A stretch of 64,000 bases of DNA, from positions 2,012,001 through 2,076,000 of the forward strand of contig CP163498.1 of assembly GCA_041071465.1 (NCBI GenBank), read 5' to 3'. The notes under the pieces are model-generated. The model did no database searches. It was given only the letters and a program-made list of their open reading frames with translations, and was not told the origin of the DNA. Of the stretch, positions 15,625 through 27,244 are shown piece by piece (position 1 is the first letter of the stretch; every line of letters starts with the position of its first letter). This stretch comes from Pseudomonas putida. Lineage in GTDB: Bacteria; Pseudomonadota; Gammaproteobacteria; Pseudomonadales; Pseudomonadaceae. A program made the translations under genes and the position numbers.

Positions 15625-17289
15625 TCACAGGCTAACCAGCTTCGGCCTGCTGCAATCCAGCAAGAACTCGATCAACTCCCCGACCGGCAATGGCTTGCTG
15701 ACCAAGAAGCCCTGCACCTGGTCACACCCAAACCCGCGCAACAGCGCCAACTGCTCTTCACGCTCCACCCCCTCGGCCACCACCTCGAGGTTGAGGTTGT
15801 GCGCCAGGTTGATCATGGCGTGCACCAGCTTGCGGTTCTCTTCACGCATTTCCATTTCCGCAACGAAGCTGCGGTCCACCTTGAGCAAGGTGATCGGCAG
15901 GCTGTTGAGGTGCACGAACGAAGAAAACCCGGTGCCGAAATCATCCAGCGAAAAGCGCACACCCAGGCGCCCCAGCGCGTCCATGGTCTGGCGCACCAGC
16001 TCGTTACGACGCATCACCGCCGTTTCGGTCAGTTCGAACTCCAGCCAGCGGGCATCCACACCGTGCTCAAGGATCAACCGGCTCAAGGTGGCCAACAACT
16101 GGCTGTCCTGGAACTGGCGGAAACTCAGGTTTACCGCCATGTGCAACGGCTCCAGGCCGCGCTCGCACAGGGCCTGCATATCGCGCAGGGCGCGGGAAAT
16201 CACCCAGTAACCCAAGGGCACGATCAGGCCGCTCTGCTCGGCCAGTGGCACGAACTCGCTGGGTGGCAGCAGCCCGCGCTCGGCATGGCGCCAGCGCACC
16301 AGCGCTTCCAGGCCGACGATGCGCCCGTCTGCCAGGTTCATCCGCGGCTGATAGTGCAGCTCCAGCTCGTCGCGGCGCAGGGCACGGCGCAGTTCGCTTT
16401 CCAGGTCGGCAAGGCTGCGGGCGTTGCGGTTGATACGTTCGTTGAACACATGGAAGGTGCAGCCCTGGCTGCCCTTGGCCTGACGCATGGCGATATGCGC
16501 GTGCCACATCAGCGGATCGGCGCCGCTCTGCGCGCGAGCATGGGCCAGGCCCAGGCTGCAGCCCAGCAGCAGGCTTTCGCCGTCGATCCAGTAGGGTTCG
16601 GCCAAGGCCTCGACGATGCGTTCGGCAATCCATTCGGCGCGATTGGCGTCGCGGCGTGTGTCGATCAACAAGGCGAACTCGTCGCTACCCAGACGTGCCA
16701 GCTGGTCACCCGCCTCCAGCTGATGTTTCAGCCGTGCCACTACCTGCAGGATCAGGCGGTCACCACTCTGGTGACCAAGGGCGTCATTGACGTGGCGGAA
16801 GTTGTCCAGGTCCAGGTGGCCAAGCGCAACGCCACGGCCTTCGTTTTCGGCCAGGCGTGCGTTGAGCAAAGCCTGGAAGCCTTGGCGGTTGGCGATGCCG
16901 GTCAGCGGGTCCTGCTCGGCCAGGCGCTGCAAGGTGGCCACCAGCACGCTGCGCTCACGCACATGGCGCAGTGAGCGGCGCAGGCCATCGGCATTGAGCT
17001 GGTCGCGCACCAGCCAGTCGCTGACGGCGCTGGGCGGTGCCTCGGGCTCATGGTCGAGCAGCAGGATGGTCGGCAGCTCGCAACGCCCAGGAGCGGGCTG
17101 CAAGGCTGGCGTCGCCAACACGACGGCATGGCGATCATGGCTGAACAGGCTGTCGATCGCCTCCCAGTTCGGCGCGGTCAACAGTACGGCGCTGCCGCCC
17201 AGTGCAGGCATGCACGCGCGCAACACGGCGGCCCATTCCGGCTCATCGGCCAACAGCAGCAAACGCAAAGGTTCGACAGGCGTGGACAA
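15625..17289 (-). CDS. Cyclic-di-GMP protein: pseudo-receiver, degenerate GGDEF, EAL
   Basis: The 554-residue cytosolic protein has three parts. Residues 1-115 look like a receiver domain without the phospho-acceptor Asp (HAVVLATP at the expected strand). Residues 120-285 form a GGDEF domain whose signature is GSDEF (201-205). Residues 295-545 form an EAL domain with intact EAL (328-330), the NLS segment and DDFGTG (449-454). The likely activity is therefore c-di-GMP phosphodiesterase, with the GGDEF part perhaps a GTP sensor; this is inferred from motifs. A Fur-box-like palindrome lies 60 bases upstream, suggesting iron control. There are no membrane segments. Confidence 0.9.
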   Translation of the reverse strand: MSTPVEPLRLLLLADEPEWAAVLRACMPALGGSAVLLTAPNWEAIDSLFSHDRHAVVLATPALQPAPGRCELPTILLLDHEPEAPPSAVSDWLVRDQLNADGLRRSLRHVRERSVLVATLQRLAEQDPLTGIANRQGFQALLNARLAENEGRGVALGHLDLDNFRHVNDALGHQSGDRLILQVVARLKHQLEAGDQLARLGSDEFALLIDTRRDANRAEWIAERIVEALAEPYWIDGESLLLGCSLGLAHARAQSGADPLMWHAHIAMRQAKGSQGCTFHVFNERINRNARSLADLESELRRALRRDELELHYQPRMNLADGRIVGLEALVRWRHAERGLLPPSEFVPLAEQSGLIVPLGYWVISRALRDMQALCERGLEPLHMAVNLSFRQFQDSQLLATLSRLILEHGVDARWLEFELTETAVMRRNELVRQTMDALGRLGVRFSLDDFGTGFSSFVHLNSLPITLLKVDRSFVAEMEMREENRKLVHAMINLAHNLNLEVVAEGVEREEQLALLRGFGCDQVQGFLVSKPLPVGELIEFLLDCSRPKLVSL

Positions 17290-17348
17290 GCGGGCTCCTT
17301 AGGGCTTGACGGTGCAACGAGATCTGGCGGATATGCTACTGTATTTAA

Positions 17349-17363
17349 TGAAAATGATTTTCA
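17349..17363. promoter_or_regulatory. Fur-box-like palindrome before the GGDEF-EAL gene
   Basis: TGAAAATGATTTTCA is a 7-1-7 palindrome matching the Fur core TGATAATGATTATCA at 13 of 15 positions. It lies 60 bases upstream of the GGDEF-EAL start and 219 bases before rep, so it more likely serves the former. Confidence 0.6.
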
Positions 17364-17462
17364 CTTTTATACATGTTTCTGATGTAGCAGCCCGACGTAT
17401 TTTGTCGTGCATCCTGCGCGAAACGAAACAAACCGGCAAATATGATTTTTTCAGCTACTAGC

Positions 17463-17506
17463 ATTAGTGGCACTAATAGTTAGGCGGACAAAAGTCTGAC
17501 TCAGAC
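17463..17506. promoter_or_regulatory. Two palindromes upstream of rep
   Basis: ATTAGTGGCACTAAT (17463-17477) and GTCTGACTCAGAC (17494-17506) are perfect palindromes with single-base centres, 17 bases apart, 77-120 bases before rep. A -10-like TAGAAT is at 17542-17547. They look like operators for one or two dimeric regulators, not identified. Confidence 0.4.
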
Positions 17507-17582
17507 GTCAGACGGTCGCGCCACAACCGCTCCATGCCTGTTAGAATGCGCGGCTATTTTCTGGCGACCCCCGGTTTCTAGC

Positions 17583-20228
<2,646 letters not shown>

Positions 20229-20235
20229 GCACCAT

Positions 20236-20341
20236 TGGGGGCCGCTTTGCGGCCCTTTCGCGGCACAAGGCCGCTCCTACAGGAATACGCATAACCCTTG
20301 TAGGAGCGGCCTTGTGTCGCGATGGGCTGCAAAGCAGCCCC
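20236..20341. repeat. REP pair (class with GACACAAGGCCGCTCCTAC)
   Basis: Two inverted units of the second P. putida REP class lie between the convergent xpt and CoA-transferase stops, with outer GGGGCCGC/GGGCTGC hairpins. Confidence 0.85.
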
Positions 20342-20350
20342 AGCTATTCA

Positions 20351-22207
20351 TCAGGACGCCGCCAACCCCGCCAGTAGCAACCGCTGATAAAGCTCTTCCT
20401 TCAGCCCATGCGGCCTATCAAGCTGCATCCGCTTCAGGTGCCCCTCATACCCCTCCGGCCCCGGCGCATCCAACGCTGCCTTGCCCAGCTCCAGCACCTC
20501 GCTCAGCTTGAACTTGCTCTTCAACCAGTTCAGCGCCCGCAACAAGTCCCGCTCTTCAGCCGTAAAGTCCGTCCCCATCGGGTACTCCGGGAACAACCGC
20601 GCATGCCGCGCCTTGATCGCCTCCAGCCGCTGTGGCGTATTGTCGGTAAACCGCGCATCCAGCTGAAAATCCCTGGGCAGCTTGCCGGCCTCTTTCGCCT
20701 GCTCGATCAGCCCCTGCTGGAACCGCGAATCACACACCGCCAACAACCGCGCAATCACCTCGCTGTCGGTCTGCCCGCGTAGGTCGGCAATGCCGTACTC
20801 GGTCACAACGATATCGCGCAGGTGCCGAGGGATGGTGCAGTGGCCATAGGTCCAGAACAGGTTCGAGGTCACCTCCCCGCCCGACTCACGCCAGCTGCGC
20901 AGCAGCAAAATCGAGCGCCCGCCTTCCAGTGCATGAGCCTGGGCGACGAAGTTGTACTGCCCACCCACGCCGCTGAGCACACGGCCATCTTCCAGTTGAT
21001 CGGCCACCCCGGCACCGAGCAGCGTCATACCGAACGCCGTGTTGATAAAACGCGCATCGCGTCGCTGACGGCGCTTCAGTTCCTCCTGCCCGTACAGCTC
21101 GTTGATGAAGCTGATACGGGTCATGGCAAACCGCGCGCGCTGTTCCAGTGGCATCTCTCTCAACCGTTGGTAGAACGCCTGCGGGCCAAGGAAAAAACCG
21201 CCATGCACCACGGGCCCCTGCTCATCCGCCGAGCGCCGCAGCAGGCCTGCTTCGGCCAGCACCAGCAGGCCGTTGACGAACATTTCGCTGCAGCCGTACA
21301 GGCCTTGGGCAAACGTATCCAGCCCCCCTTCCCGCTCGATCAGTGACTGCCAAGGGCCAACATCCAATTCTTCCAGCAAGGCACGGTAGCCTGCGTTGTC
21401 ACCCTGGCGCGCCAGCAGCGCGGCGGCGACTGCATCACCCATGGCACCGATGCCGATTTGCAAAGTGCCGCCGTCACGCACCAGGCTGCTGGCGTGCAAG
21501 CCGATGCAGTGGTCCTGGGTGCCGACCGGCATGTTCGGCGTGGAGAACAGCCGGCGCTGCTCGGCTTCGTCGATCAACAGGTCGAAGGCATCGATGGGCA
21601 GTTCCGCATCGCCCGGCATGTAAGGCAGCTCGGCGTGCACCTGGCCGAGCATGAGGATGGTTTCGCCGGCCGCACGGCGCTTGGCGATCATCGGCAGCAG
21701 GTCGAGGGTGATGTCGGGGTTGCAGGCCAGGCTCAAGTGAACAGGCTTTTCAGGTGTGGCGGCCACCATTTGCGCAATCAGGTTCAAACCTTTGGCGTTG
21801 ATGTCGCGGGCGGCGTGGCTGTAATTGCTGCTGATGTAGTCCTGCTGGGCCGATTCGCTGTGCAGCAGGCTGCCGGGCTGCATGAAGAACTGCTCTACGC
21901 GAATGTTTGGTGGCAGGCTGTCGTTGCGCAAGTCGGCGAGGTAGGTGAGCTCTTCGTAGTCGGCGAAGACGCGCTCGACGAAGGGTTCGAGAAAGCGCCG
22001 TTGCAGGCCGTCACCCAATGGCGGGCGGCCGAGGGACAACGCGGTGTAGATGGTCAGCCGTCGCTCGGGCAACTCGCGCACTCGGGCGTAGAGCGCGTTG
22101 ACGAATGCATTGGGTTTCCCCAAGCCCAACGGCAGGCCCATGTGGATATGAGCAGGCAGGCGCGACAGGACTTGCTCGACAGCCAGGTCGATGGAGCAGA
22201 GGTGCAT
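20351..22207 (-). CDS. Acetyl-CoA hydrolase/CoA-transferase family protein
   Basis: The 618-residue protein belongs to the acetyl-CoA hydrolase/4-hydroxybutyrate CoA-transferase family, which moves CoA between short carboxylates. It is longer than the typical 430-510 residues, with an extended C-terminal helical part (from about 540). Visible segments are GLPLGLGKPNAFVNAL near the start, GIGAMGDAVAAALL and the late GVGGQYNFVAQAHALEGG and VVTEYGIADLRG typical of the family. The start at 22207 is fixed by a strong AGGAGG 7 bases upstream; the open frame reaches back to 22330 without support. The exact substrates are unknown. Confidence 0.87.
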   Translation of the reverse strand: MHLCSIDLAVEQVLSRLPAHIHMGLPLGLGKPNAFVNALYARVRELPERRLTIYTALSLGRPPLGDGLQRRFLEPFVERVFADYEELTYLADLRNDSLPPNIRVEQFFMQPGSLLHSESAQQDYISSNYSHAARDINAKGLNLIAQMVAATPEKPVHLSLACNPDITLDLLPMIAKRRAAGETILMLGQVHAELPYMPGDAELPIDAFDLLIDEAEQRRLFSTPNMPVGTQDHCIGLHASSLVRDGGTLQIGIGAMGDAVAAALLARQGDNAGYRALLEELDVGPWQSLIEREGGLDTFAQGLYGCSEMFVNGLLVLAEAGLLRRSADEQGPVVHGGFFLGPQAFYQRLREMPLEQRARFAMTRISFINELYGQEELKRRQRRDARFINTAFGMTLLGAGVADQLEDGRVLSGVGGQYNFVAQAHALEGGRSILLLRSWRESGGEVTSNLFWTYGHCTIPRHLRDIVVTEYGIADLRGQTDSEVIARLLAVCDSRFQQGLIEQAKEAGKLPRDFQLDARFTDNTPQRLEAIKARHARLFPEYPMGTDFTAEERDLLRALNWLKSKFKLSEVLELGKAALDAPGPEGYEGHLKRMQLDRPHGLKEELYQRLLLAGLAAS

Positions 22208-22330
22208 CGGGGCCTCCTGAGACATCCATGGGTTCAGGGGTTGGACACAGTCCGGGCGTGATTGGTTGCCTGTACCGGCCCCTTCACGGGCGAACCCGCG
22301 ACAGGGAGAGTGCCGGCACCCCAAAAACAA

Positions 22331-22351
22331 AGCCCGCCATCAATGGCGGGC
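22331..22351 (-). terminator. Terminator of the cytochrome c gene
   Basis: GCCCGCCA-TTGA-TGGCGGGC on the minus strand is followed by TTTGTTTTTGG. It lies about 20 bases past the cytochrome stop. Confidence 0.8.
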
Positions 22352-22372
22352 CTCGTGCGATTCAGCTGTGTC

Positions 22373-22795
22373 TTACAGGCCGGACATTTTCTTGATCGCC
22401 CCTTTCAGGTCGTCATCCGAGCAGTCCGCGCAGGTGCCTTTGGGCGGCATGGCGTTGATACCGGTAATGGCCTTGGCCAGGATGCCGTCGAGGCCGCCCT
22501 GGTGATCGGCGCGCTCTTTCCACGCGGCGGTATCGCCAATTTTCGGTGCCCCCAGCAGGCCAGTGCCATGACAGGCATTGCAGTGCTTGGCGATGATGTC
22601 ATCTGGCGTCTTGGCGCCCCCGCCCCCCGCTGCTGCAGCCACTTCCATGCCCTTGCATTCCTGGCCCTGGACGCACACCTGGCCAACCGGCTCCAGGCGT
22701 TTGGCGATGTCGTCATTGGTCGCAGCGGTTGCGCTCATTGCCCAGAGGGCGAATACGGCTGCTGGTACGGCCAGCATCTTCTTGATTTGGTTCAC
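22373..22795 (-). CDS. Cytochrome c5-type monoheme protein
   Basis: The 140-residue periplasmic electron carrier has a signal peptide (residues 1-24, MSATAA end). The heme-binding CxxCH is CNACH, with the distal Met probably in NAMPPKG, and a CADC pair near the C-terminus typical of cytochrome c5. An extra Cys pair (QVCVQGQEC) precedes the heme motif. The start is GTG 22795 with a GAGGG site; the frame is open further upstream, but only this start gives a signal peptide. A terminator follows. A promoter TTCACG-16-TATACT lies upstream. Confidence 0.88.
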   Translation of the reverse strand: MNQIKKMLAVPAAVFALWAMSATAATNDDIAKRLEPVGQVCVQGQECKGMEVAAAAGGGGAKTPDDIIAKHCNACHGTGLLGAPKIGDTAAWKERADHQGGLDGILAKAITGINAMPPKGTCADCSDDDLKGAIKKMSGL

Positions 22796-22820
22796 GCGAA
22801 CACCCTCATGGTGGCTAATC

Positions 22821-22881
22821 ACGCTCGCGGCCACGGATCGGCGAGCGTTGAAAAGTATAGCGGGAACCCAGAGGCCGTGAA
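22821..22881 (-). promoter_or_regulatory. Promoter and leader hairpin of the cytochrome c gene
   Basis: On the minus strand, -35 TTCACG (22876-22881) and -10 TATACT (22854-22859) are 16 bases apart. Just downstream, a perfect 8-bp inverted repeat (ACGCTCGC at 22821-22828, GCGAGCGT at 22841-22848) would fold in the leader. Confidence 0.5.
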
Positions 22882-22931
22882 ACGACCCCACACGGGAAAG
22901 GGGTATTGCCGAATCAATGCACTGCGCTGGA

Positions 22932-23480
22932 TCAAAAGTTTGAAGGCGTCGCCGCACTGATCAACCGCGCCGGCTGGTCGAACGGGTTGCGAAAGCGATG
23001 CGGGCGAGTGCTTTCAAAGTAGTAGCTATCGCCTTCTTCGAGGATGAAGATCTCGTTGCCGACCACCAGTTCCAGGCGCCCCTCAAGCAGGATGCCGGTT
23101 TCCTCGCCGTCGTGGGTGAGCATCTCGGCACCGGTGTCGGCACCTGGCGGGTACACCTCGGTGAGAAAGGCGATGGCACGATTGGGGTGCGACTTGCCGA
23201 CCAGCTTCATGGTCACCGCACCGTCCGAGATATCGATCAGCTCATGGGCCTTGTAGACGATCTGCGTGGGGCTTTCAGGTTCCAGCTCGACCGAAAAGAA
23301 CTCGACCATGGACATGGGAATCCCACTCAACACCTTGCGCAGCGAGCTGATGGAGGGGCTTACGCTGTTCTTCTCGATCATCGAGATGGTGCTGTTGGTC
23401 ACGCCGGCACGCTTGGCGAGTTCGCGCTGGGACAGGCCCTTGAGCTTGCGGATGGCTTGCAGTCGTTCGCCGACGTCCAA
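22932..23480 (-). CDS. XRE-cupin transcriptional regulator (PuuR-like)
   Basis: The 182-residue protein has an N-terminal XRE helix-turn-helix (about 5-60: LSQRELAKRAGVTNSTISMIE) and a C-terminal cupin sensor domain (about 105-175). This layout and its sequence fit PuuR, the putrescine-responsive repressor, and related regulators. The start is TTG 23480 with a strong AGGAGG 8 bases upstream. It lies next to dadX and the cytochrome gene; puuB-like, aldehyde dehydrogenase and puuAD genes are elsewhere in the window, so a polyamine role is plausible but the operator is not identified. Confidence 0.88.
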   Translation of the reverse strand: MDVGERLQAIRKLKGLSQRELAKRAGVTNSTISMIEKNSVSPSISSLRKVLSGIPMSMVEFFSVELEPESPTQIVYKAHELIDISDGAVTMKLVGKSHPNRAIAFLTEVYPPGADTGAEMLTHDGEETGILLEGRLELVVGNEIFILEEGDSYYFESTRPHRFRNPFDQPARLISAATPSNF

Positions 23481-23589
23481 AGCTGGAGCCTCCTGAAACG
23501 GTGGGAAGGGGGGTGAATGTGAACGATATCATGGCAATGCCGTTCAGTATTTACAACACACCGCCCTTCAACCTGTCCGCTTCAGCGTG

Positions 23590-24663
23590 TCATTCGCCGA
23601 TGTAGTCCCGCGGCACCCGCTTCAAGTTGCAGAAGATCTGGTACGGAATGGTGCCCGCCTGCGCGGCCACTTCGCTGGCCAGCACCTGCTTGCCCCACAG
23701 TTCGACCGAGCTACCGACGGTGGCTTGAGGCACGTCGGTCAGGTCGATGTTGAGCATGTCCATCGACACCCGGCCAATCACCTGGGTGCGCTGGCCGGCC
23801 ACCAGCACCGGGGTGCCGTTGGGCGCCTGGCGTGGGTAACCATCGGCATAGCCCATGGCGACCACGCCAACGCGGGTTGGCCGTGGGCTGACGAACTTGG
23901 CGCCATAGCCTACCGGCTCGCCGGCAGGCAACTCGCGCACGCTGATCACCCGCGACTGCAGGGTCATCACCGGCTGCAACCGCGTAGCTTCTGCCTGGGG
24001 CACTTCGAACGGTGTGGCGCCGTACAGCATCAAACCAGGGCGTACCCAGTCGCTGGGCGCTTGCGGCCAGCCCAGCACACCGGGCGAGTTGCGCAGGCTG
24101 CATTCGGCGGCCAGGCCCTGGCGGGCGGCCTCGAACACGGCGATCTGCTGGGCGGTAGCGTCAGCGTCCAACTCGTCGGCACGTGCGAAGTGGCTCATCA
24201 GCACGATGCGCGAAACCTTGCCGCAGGCCAACAGGCGCTGATAGGCGTCGTGGTAGTCCTTGGGGTGCAGGCCAACACGGTGCATGCCGCTGTCTAGCTT
24301 CAGCCAAACGGTGAGCGGCTTGTGCAGCTGGGTTTTCTCGATGGCTTCGAGCTGCCACAGCGAGTGCACCACGCACCACAGGTCGTGCTCGGCAATCAGC
24401 GCCAGCTCGCTGGCTTCGAAAAAGCCTTCCAGCAACAGCACCGGGGCCTTGATACCGGCGGCGCGCAGCTCCAGCGCCTCTTCGATGCAGGCCACGGCGA
24501 AGCCGTCGGCTTCGGCCTCCAGGGCCAGGGCGCAGCGCACGGCACCGTGGCCATAGGCATCGGCCTTGATCACGGCGAGGGCTTTGGCACCGGTCAGTTC
24601 ACGGGCCAGACGGTAGTTGTGGCGCAGGGCCTGGAGGTCGATCAGGGCGCGGGCGGGACGCAT
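23590..24663 (-). CDS. dadX: Catabolic alanine racemase
   Basis: The 357-residue PLP enzyme interconverts L- and D-alanine so that DadA can oxidise the D form. PLP-binding Lys33 is in [11 protein letters not shown] and the second catalytic residue, a Tyr, is in EPVGYGAKF. The start at 24663 gives [17 protein letters not shown], the usual family opening; an ATG eight codons upstream lacks support. It is downstream of dadA on the same strand, separated by REP elements; lrp is divergent from dadA. The neighbours make the catabolic DadX assignment safer than biosynthetic Alr. Confidence 0.92.
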   Translation of the reverse strand: MRPARALIDLQALRHNYRLARELTGAKALAVIKADAYGHGAVRCALALEAEADGFAVACIEEALELRAAGIKAPVLLLEGFFEASELALIAEHDLWCVVHSLWQLEAIEKTQLHKPLTVWLKLDSGMHRVGLHPKDYHDAYQRLLACGKVSRIVLMSHFARADELDADATAQQIAVFEAARQGLAAECSLRNSPGVLGWPQAPSDWVRPGLMLYGATPFEVPQAEATRLQPVMTLQSRVISVRELPAGEPVGYGAKFVSPRPTRVGVVAMGYADGYPRQAPNGTPVLVAGQRTQVIGRVSMDMLNIDLTDVPQATVGSSVELWGKQVLASEVAAQAGTIPYQIFCNLKRVPRDYIGE

Positions 24664-24707
24664 GGCGGCTGCCTTATGGTGGTTCACAGGTTGAAAACGG
24701 TGTTGGG

Positions 24708-24805
24708 TTCTTCGCGGCTAAAGCCGCTCCCACAGAGGACCCCTCAATGTCCATGAACATGCGGTCCGTGTGGGAGCGGCTTTAGCCGCGAAGAGGCCGG
24801 TGCAG
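24708..24805. repeat. REP pair between dadA and dadX
   Basis: Inverted REP units at about 24708-24737 and 24768-24805, with TTCGCGGCTAAAGCCGCTCCCACA cores reduced to GGCTAAAGCC centres, lie inside the dadA-dadX unit. They may adjust the relative amounts of the two messages. Confidence 0.8.
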
Positions 24806-24809
24806 GCTA

Positions 24810-26114
24810 TTACTGCTGGTGAGCCGGCGCGGTCTGCCCGTGCTTGGCCACTTCCCGGCTGTTGCCATAACGGGAAATGTCCAGGCCTTCGGCACTGATC
24901 TGCGGCTTCTTGCGCGCGATCAGGTCGGCCAGCAGGCGACCGGAGCCACACGCCATGGTCCAGCCCAAGGTACCGTGACCGGTGTTCAGGAACAGGTTGC
25001 GGAACGCTGTGGCGCCAACGATTGGCGTGCCGTCCGGGGTCGCCGGGCGCAGGCCGGTCCAGAAGCTGGCCTGGCTCAGGTCACCGCCGCGAGGATAAAG
25101 GTCGTTGACGATCATCTCCAGCGTTTCGCGCCGACGCGGGTTCAGCGACAGGTCAAAACCGGCGATTTCAGCCATGCCGCCGACACGGATGCGGTTGTCG
25201 AAACGGGTGATGGCGACTTTGTAGGTTTCGTCGAGGATGGTCGACGTCGGCGCCATGTCGCCGTTGGTGATCGGCACGGTCAGCGAGTAGCCTTTCAGCG
25301 GGTACACCGGGGCTTTGATGCCCAGCGGCTTGAGCATCTGCGGCGAGTAGCTGCCCAACGCCAGCACATAGCGGTCGGCAGTTTCCAGCTTGCCGTCGAT
25401 CCACACACCATTGATGCGGTCGCCTGCGAAGTCCAGGCGCTGGATGTCCTGGCCGAAGCGGAACTCCACGCCCAGTTTCAGCGCCATGTCGGCCAGTTTG
25501 GTGGTGAACAGCTGGCAGTCGCCCGTCTGATCATTTGGCAGGCGCAGGGCACCGGCCAGGATGTCTTTGACGCCGGCCAGGGCAGGTTCGACGCGGGCAA
25601 TGCCGTCGCGGTCGAGCAGCTCGTAAGGCACGCCGGACTGCTCGAGCACGGCAATGTCCTTGGCCGCGGCATCCACCTGGGCCTGGGTGCGGAACAGCTG
25701 GGTGGTACCCAGGCTGCGGTTTTCGTAGTTGATGCCGGTTTCGGCGCGCAGTTCATCGAGGCAGTCACGGCTGTACTCGGACAGACGCACCATGCGCTCC
25801 TTGTTCACCGCGTAACGGCTGGCGGTGCAGTTGCGCAGCATCTGCGCCATCCACAGGTACTGATCGACGTCGCCGGTGAGCTTGATGGCCAGGGGCGCGT
25901 GGCGCTCGAGCAGCCACTTGATGGCTTTCAGTGGCACACCCGGGGCAGCCCAGGGCGAGGCATAGCCGGGCGAGATCTGACCGGCGTTGGCAAAGCTGGT
26001 TTCCATGGCCACCGCCGGCTGGCGGTCGACCACCGTCACTTCAAAACCTTGCCGGGCCAGGTAATAGGCACTGGCGGTTCCGATTACACCGCTACCAAGT
26101 ACCAAAACTCGCAT
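24810..26114 (-). CDS. dadA: D-amino acid dehydrogenase, small subunit
   Basis: The 434-residue membrane-associated FAD enzyme oxidises D-alanine to pyruvate and ammonia, passing electrons to the respiratory chain. The FAD motif is at the very start ([20 protein letters not shown]). [20 protein letters not shown] near the C-terminus is the typical second FAD contact. The start at 26114 has GAGGG upstream; an ATG eight codons earlier is less likely. It is divergent from lrp (26271), which is expected to regulate it in response to alanine, as known for DadR/Lrp in other bacteria. Confidence 0.94.
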   Translation of the reverse strand: MRVLVLGSGVIGTASAYYLARQGFEVTVVDRQPAVAMETSFANAGQISPGYASPWAAPGVPLKAIKWLLERHAPLAIKLTGDVDQYLWMAQMLRNCTASRYAVNKERMVRLSEYSRDCLDELRAETGINYENRSLGTTQLFRTQAQVDAAAKDIAVLEQSGVPYELLDRDGIARVEPALAGVKDILAGALRLPNDQTGDCQLFTTKLADMALKLGVEFRFGQDIQRLDFAGDRINGVWIDGKLETADRYVLALGSYSPQMLKPLGIKAPVYPLKGYSLTVPITNGDMAPTSTILDETYKVAITRFDNRIRVGGMAEIAGFDLSLNPRRRETLEMIVNDLYPRGGDLSQASFWTGLRPATPDGTPIVGATAFRNLFLNTGHGTLGWTMACGSGRLLADLIARKKPQISAEGLDISRYGNSREVAKHGQTAPAHQQ

Positions 26115-26185
26115 CGTTCTATCCCTCACACGCGGCACGCCGCAGACTTTTATTGAAATGGCATGAATGCGCGCAGTATAGGAAT

Positions 26186-26238
26186 TTGAGACCAGTGCAA
26201 TTCACTATATAAAAGCCTATTATTGGCGAGAATTCTCG
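26186..26238. promoter_or_regulatory. lrp promoter and palindrome in the dadA-lrp gap
   Basis: A promoter TTGAGA (26186-26191), 16-base spacer, TATAAA (26208-26213) faces lrp. CGAGAATTCTCG (26227-26238) is a perfect 12-bp palindrome just downstream and a candidate Lrp site controlling one or both divergent genes. Confidence 0.5.
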
Positions 26239-26270
26239 GCAAAATCGCCTTTCACGGAGGGGCATCCCCT

Positions 26271-26759
26271 ATGAGAACCCAGCACCAGAGCAAGCGTGAA
26301 CTGGACAAGATCGACCGCAACATCCTGCGGATCCTGCAGAATGACGGCCGTATTTCCTTCACCGAACTGGGCGAGAAAGTTGGGCTGTCCACCACCCCTT
26401 GCACCGAGCGGGTTCGCCGCCTGGAGCGCGAGGGCATCATCATGGGCTACAACGCCCGCCTGAACCCGCAGCACCTCAAGGGCAGCCTGCTGGTGTTCGT
26501 GGAAATCAGCCTGGACTACAAGTCGGGCGACACCTTCGAAGAGTTCCGCCGTGCGGTGCTGAAGCTGCCGCACGTACTGGAGTGCCACCTGGTTTCCGGT
26601 GACTTCGACTACCTGGTGAAAGCGCGCATTTCGGAGATGGCCTCGTACCGCAAGCTGCTCGGCGACATCCTGCTGAAGCTGCCGCACGTGCGCGAATCGA
26701 AGAGCTACATCGTGATGGAAGAGGTTAAGGAGAGCCTCTGCCTACCGATCCCGGACTGA
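26271..26759 (+). CDS. lrp: Leucine-responsive regulatory protein, dad regulator
   Basis: The 162-residue protein is close in length and sequence to E. coli Lrp (164). It has an N-terminal helix-turn-helix (about 12-60; ISFTELGEKVGLSTTPCTER) and a C-terminal RAM/AsnC ligand domain. The start at 26271 has GGAGG upstream; the frame is open 16 codons further but without support. Divergent from dadA, it is probably the local alanine-responsive activator DadR. Whether it is also the global Lrp cannot be told from the sequence. Confidence 0.92.
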   Translation: MRTQHQSKRELDKIDRNILRILQNDGRISFTELGEKVGLSTTPCTERVRRLEREGIIMGYNARLNPQHLKGSLLVFVEISLDYKSGDTFEEFRRAVLKLPHVLECHLVSGDFDYLVKARISEMASYRKLLGDILLKLPHVRESKSYIVMEEVKESLCLPIPD

Positions 26760-26761
26760 GG

Positions 26762-27115
26762 CTAGACCAGCACCTGGCGGGTGGTGGCTATGAACTGGTG
26801 GACCAGCTGCTCGGCGGCGGGGTCGATCATCGGCTCAGGGCCACGGCCACGCGGGCAGGCCATGCGCGGCGTGGTGCCGAACAGGCGGCAGATCATCGGC
26901 CGCTCTTCATACACCGTGCAGCCATTGGGGCCCAGGTGCACGCAGTCCAGACGCTCCAGCGCGGCGCTCTGCTCTTCCTGGGACTTGCGCGGCAGGCGGG
27001 CCATTTCTTCCGCCGACGTAGTGACCGGGCCGCAGCAGTCGTGGCAGCCGGGCTCGCACTCGAATGAGGGGATGAGTTCGCGCAGGAAGTGGATCTTGTG
27101 GCGGTTGCAGGACAT
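26762..27115 (-). CDS. YkgJ-family cysteine-cluster protein
   Basis: The small 117-residue protein has the UPF0153/YkgJ cysteine cluster: CEPGCHDCCGP, then CVHLGPNGCTVYEERPMICRLFG. This cluster probably binds zinc or an iron-sulphur cluster; the function is unknown. The start is uncertain: ATG 27115 gives MSCNRHKIHF, while an in-frame TTG at 27127 adds four residues; neither has a clear ribosome-binding site. It converges on lrp with only two bases between stop codons. Confidence 0.82.
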   Translation of the reverse strand: MSCNRHKIHFLRELIPSFECEPGCHDCCGPVTTSAEEMARLPRKSQEEQSAALERLDCVHLGPNGCTVYEERPMICRLFGTTPRMACPRGRGPEPMIDPAAEQLVHQFIATTRQVLV

Positions 27116-27244
27116 GGCGGAATACAAAGCAAGGATCTTGACCGGATTATAGGCCCATTCGCGGGCGCAGCCCTCGCCTTGTTGCCCACTACCCTACCCC
27201 GGCTTATCCTCCTCCCCTAGCCCACCACCCCCAGGAACGAGCCA

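Noticed and set aside
20236..20341. CRISPR-like repeats
   Set aside because: The units are inverted REP pairs without regular spacers, and no cas genes are present.
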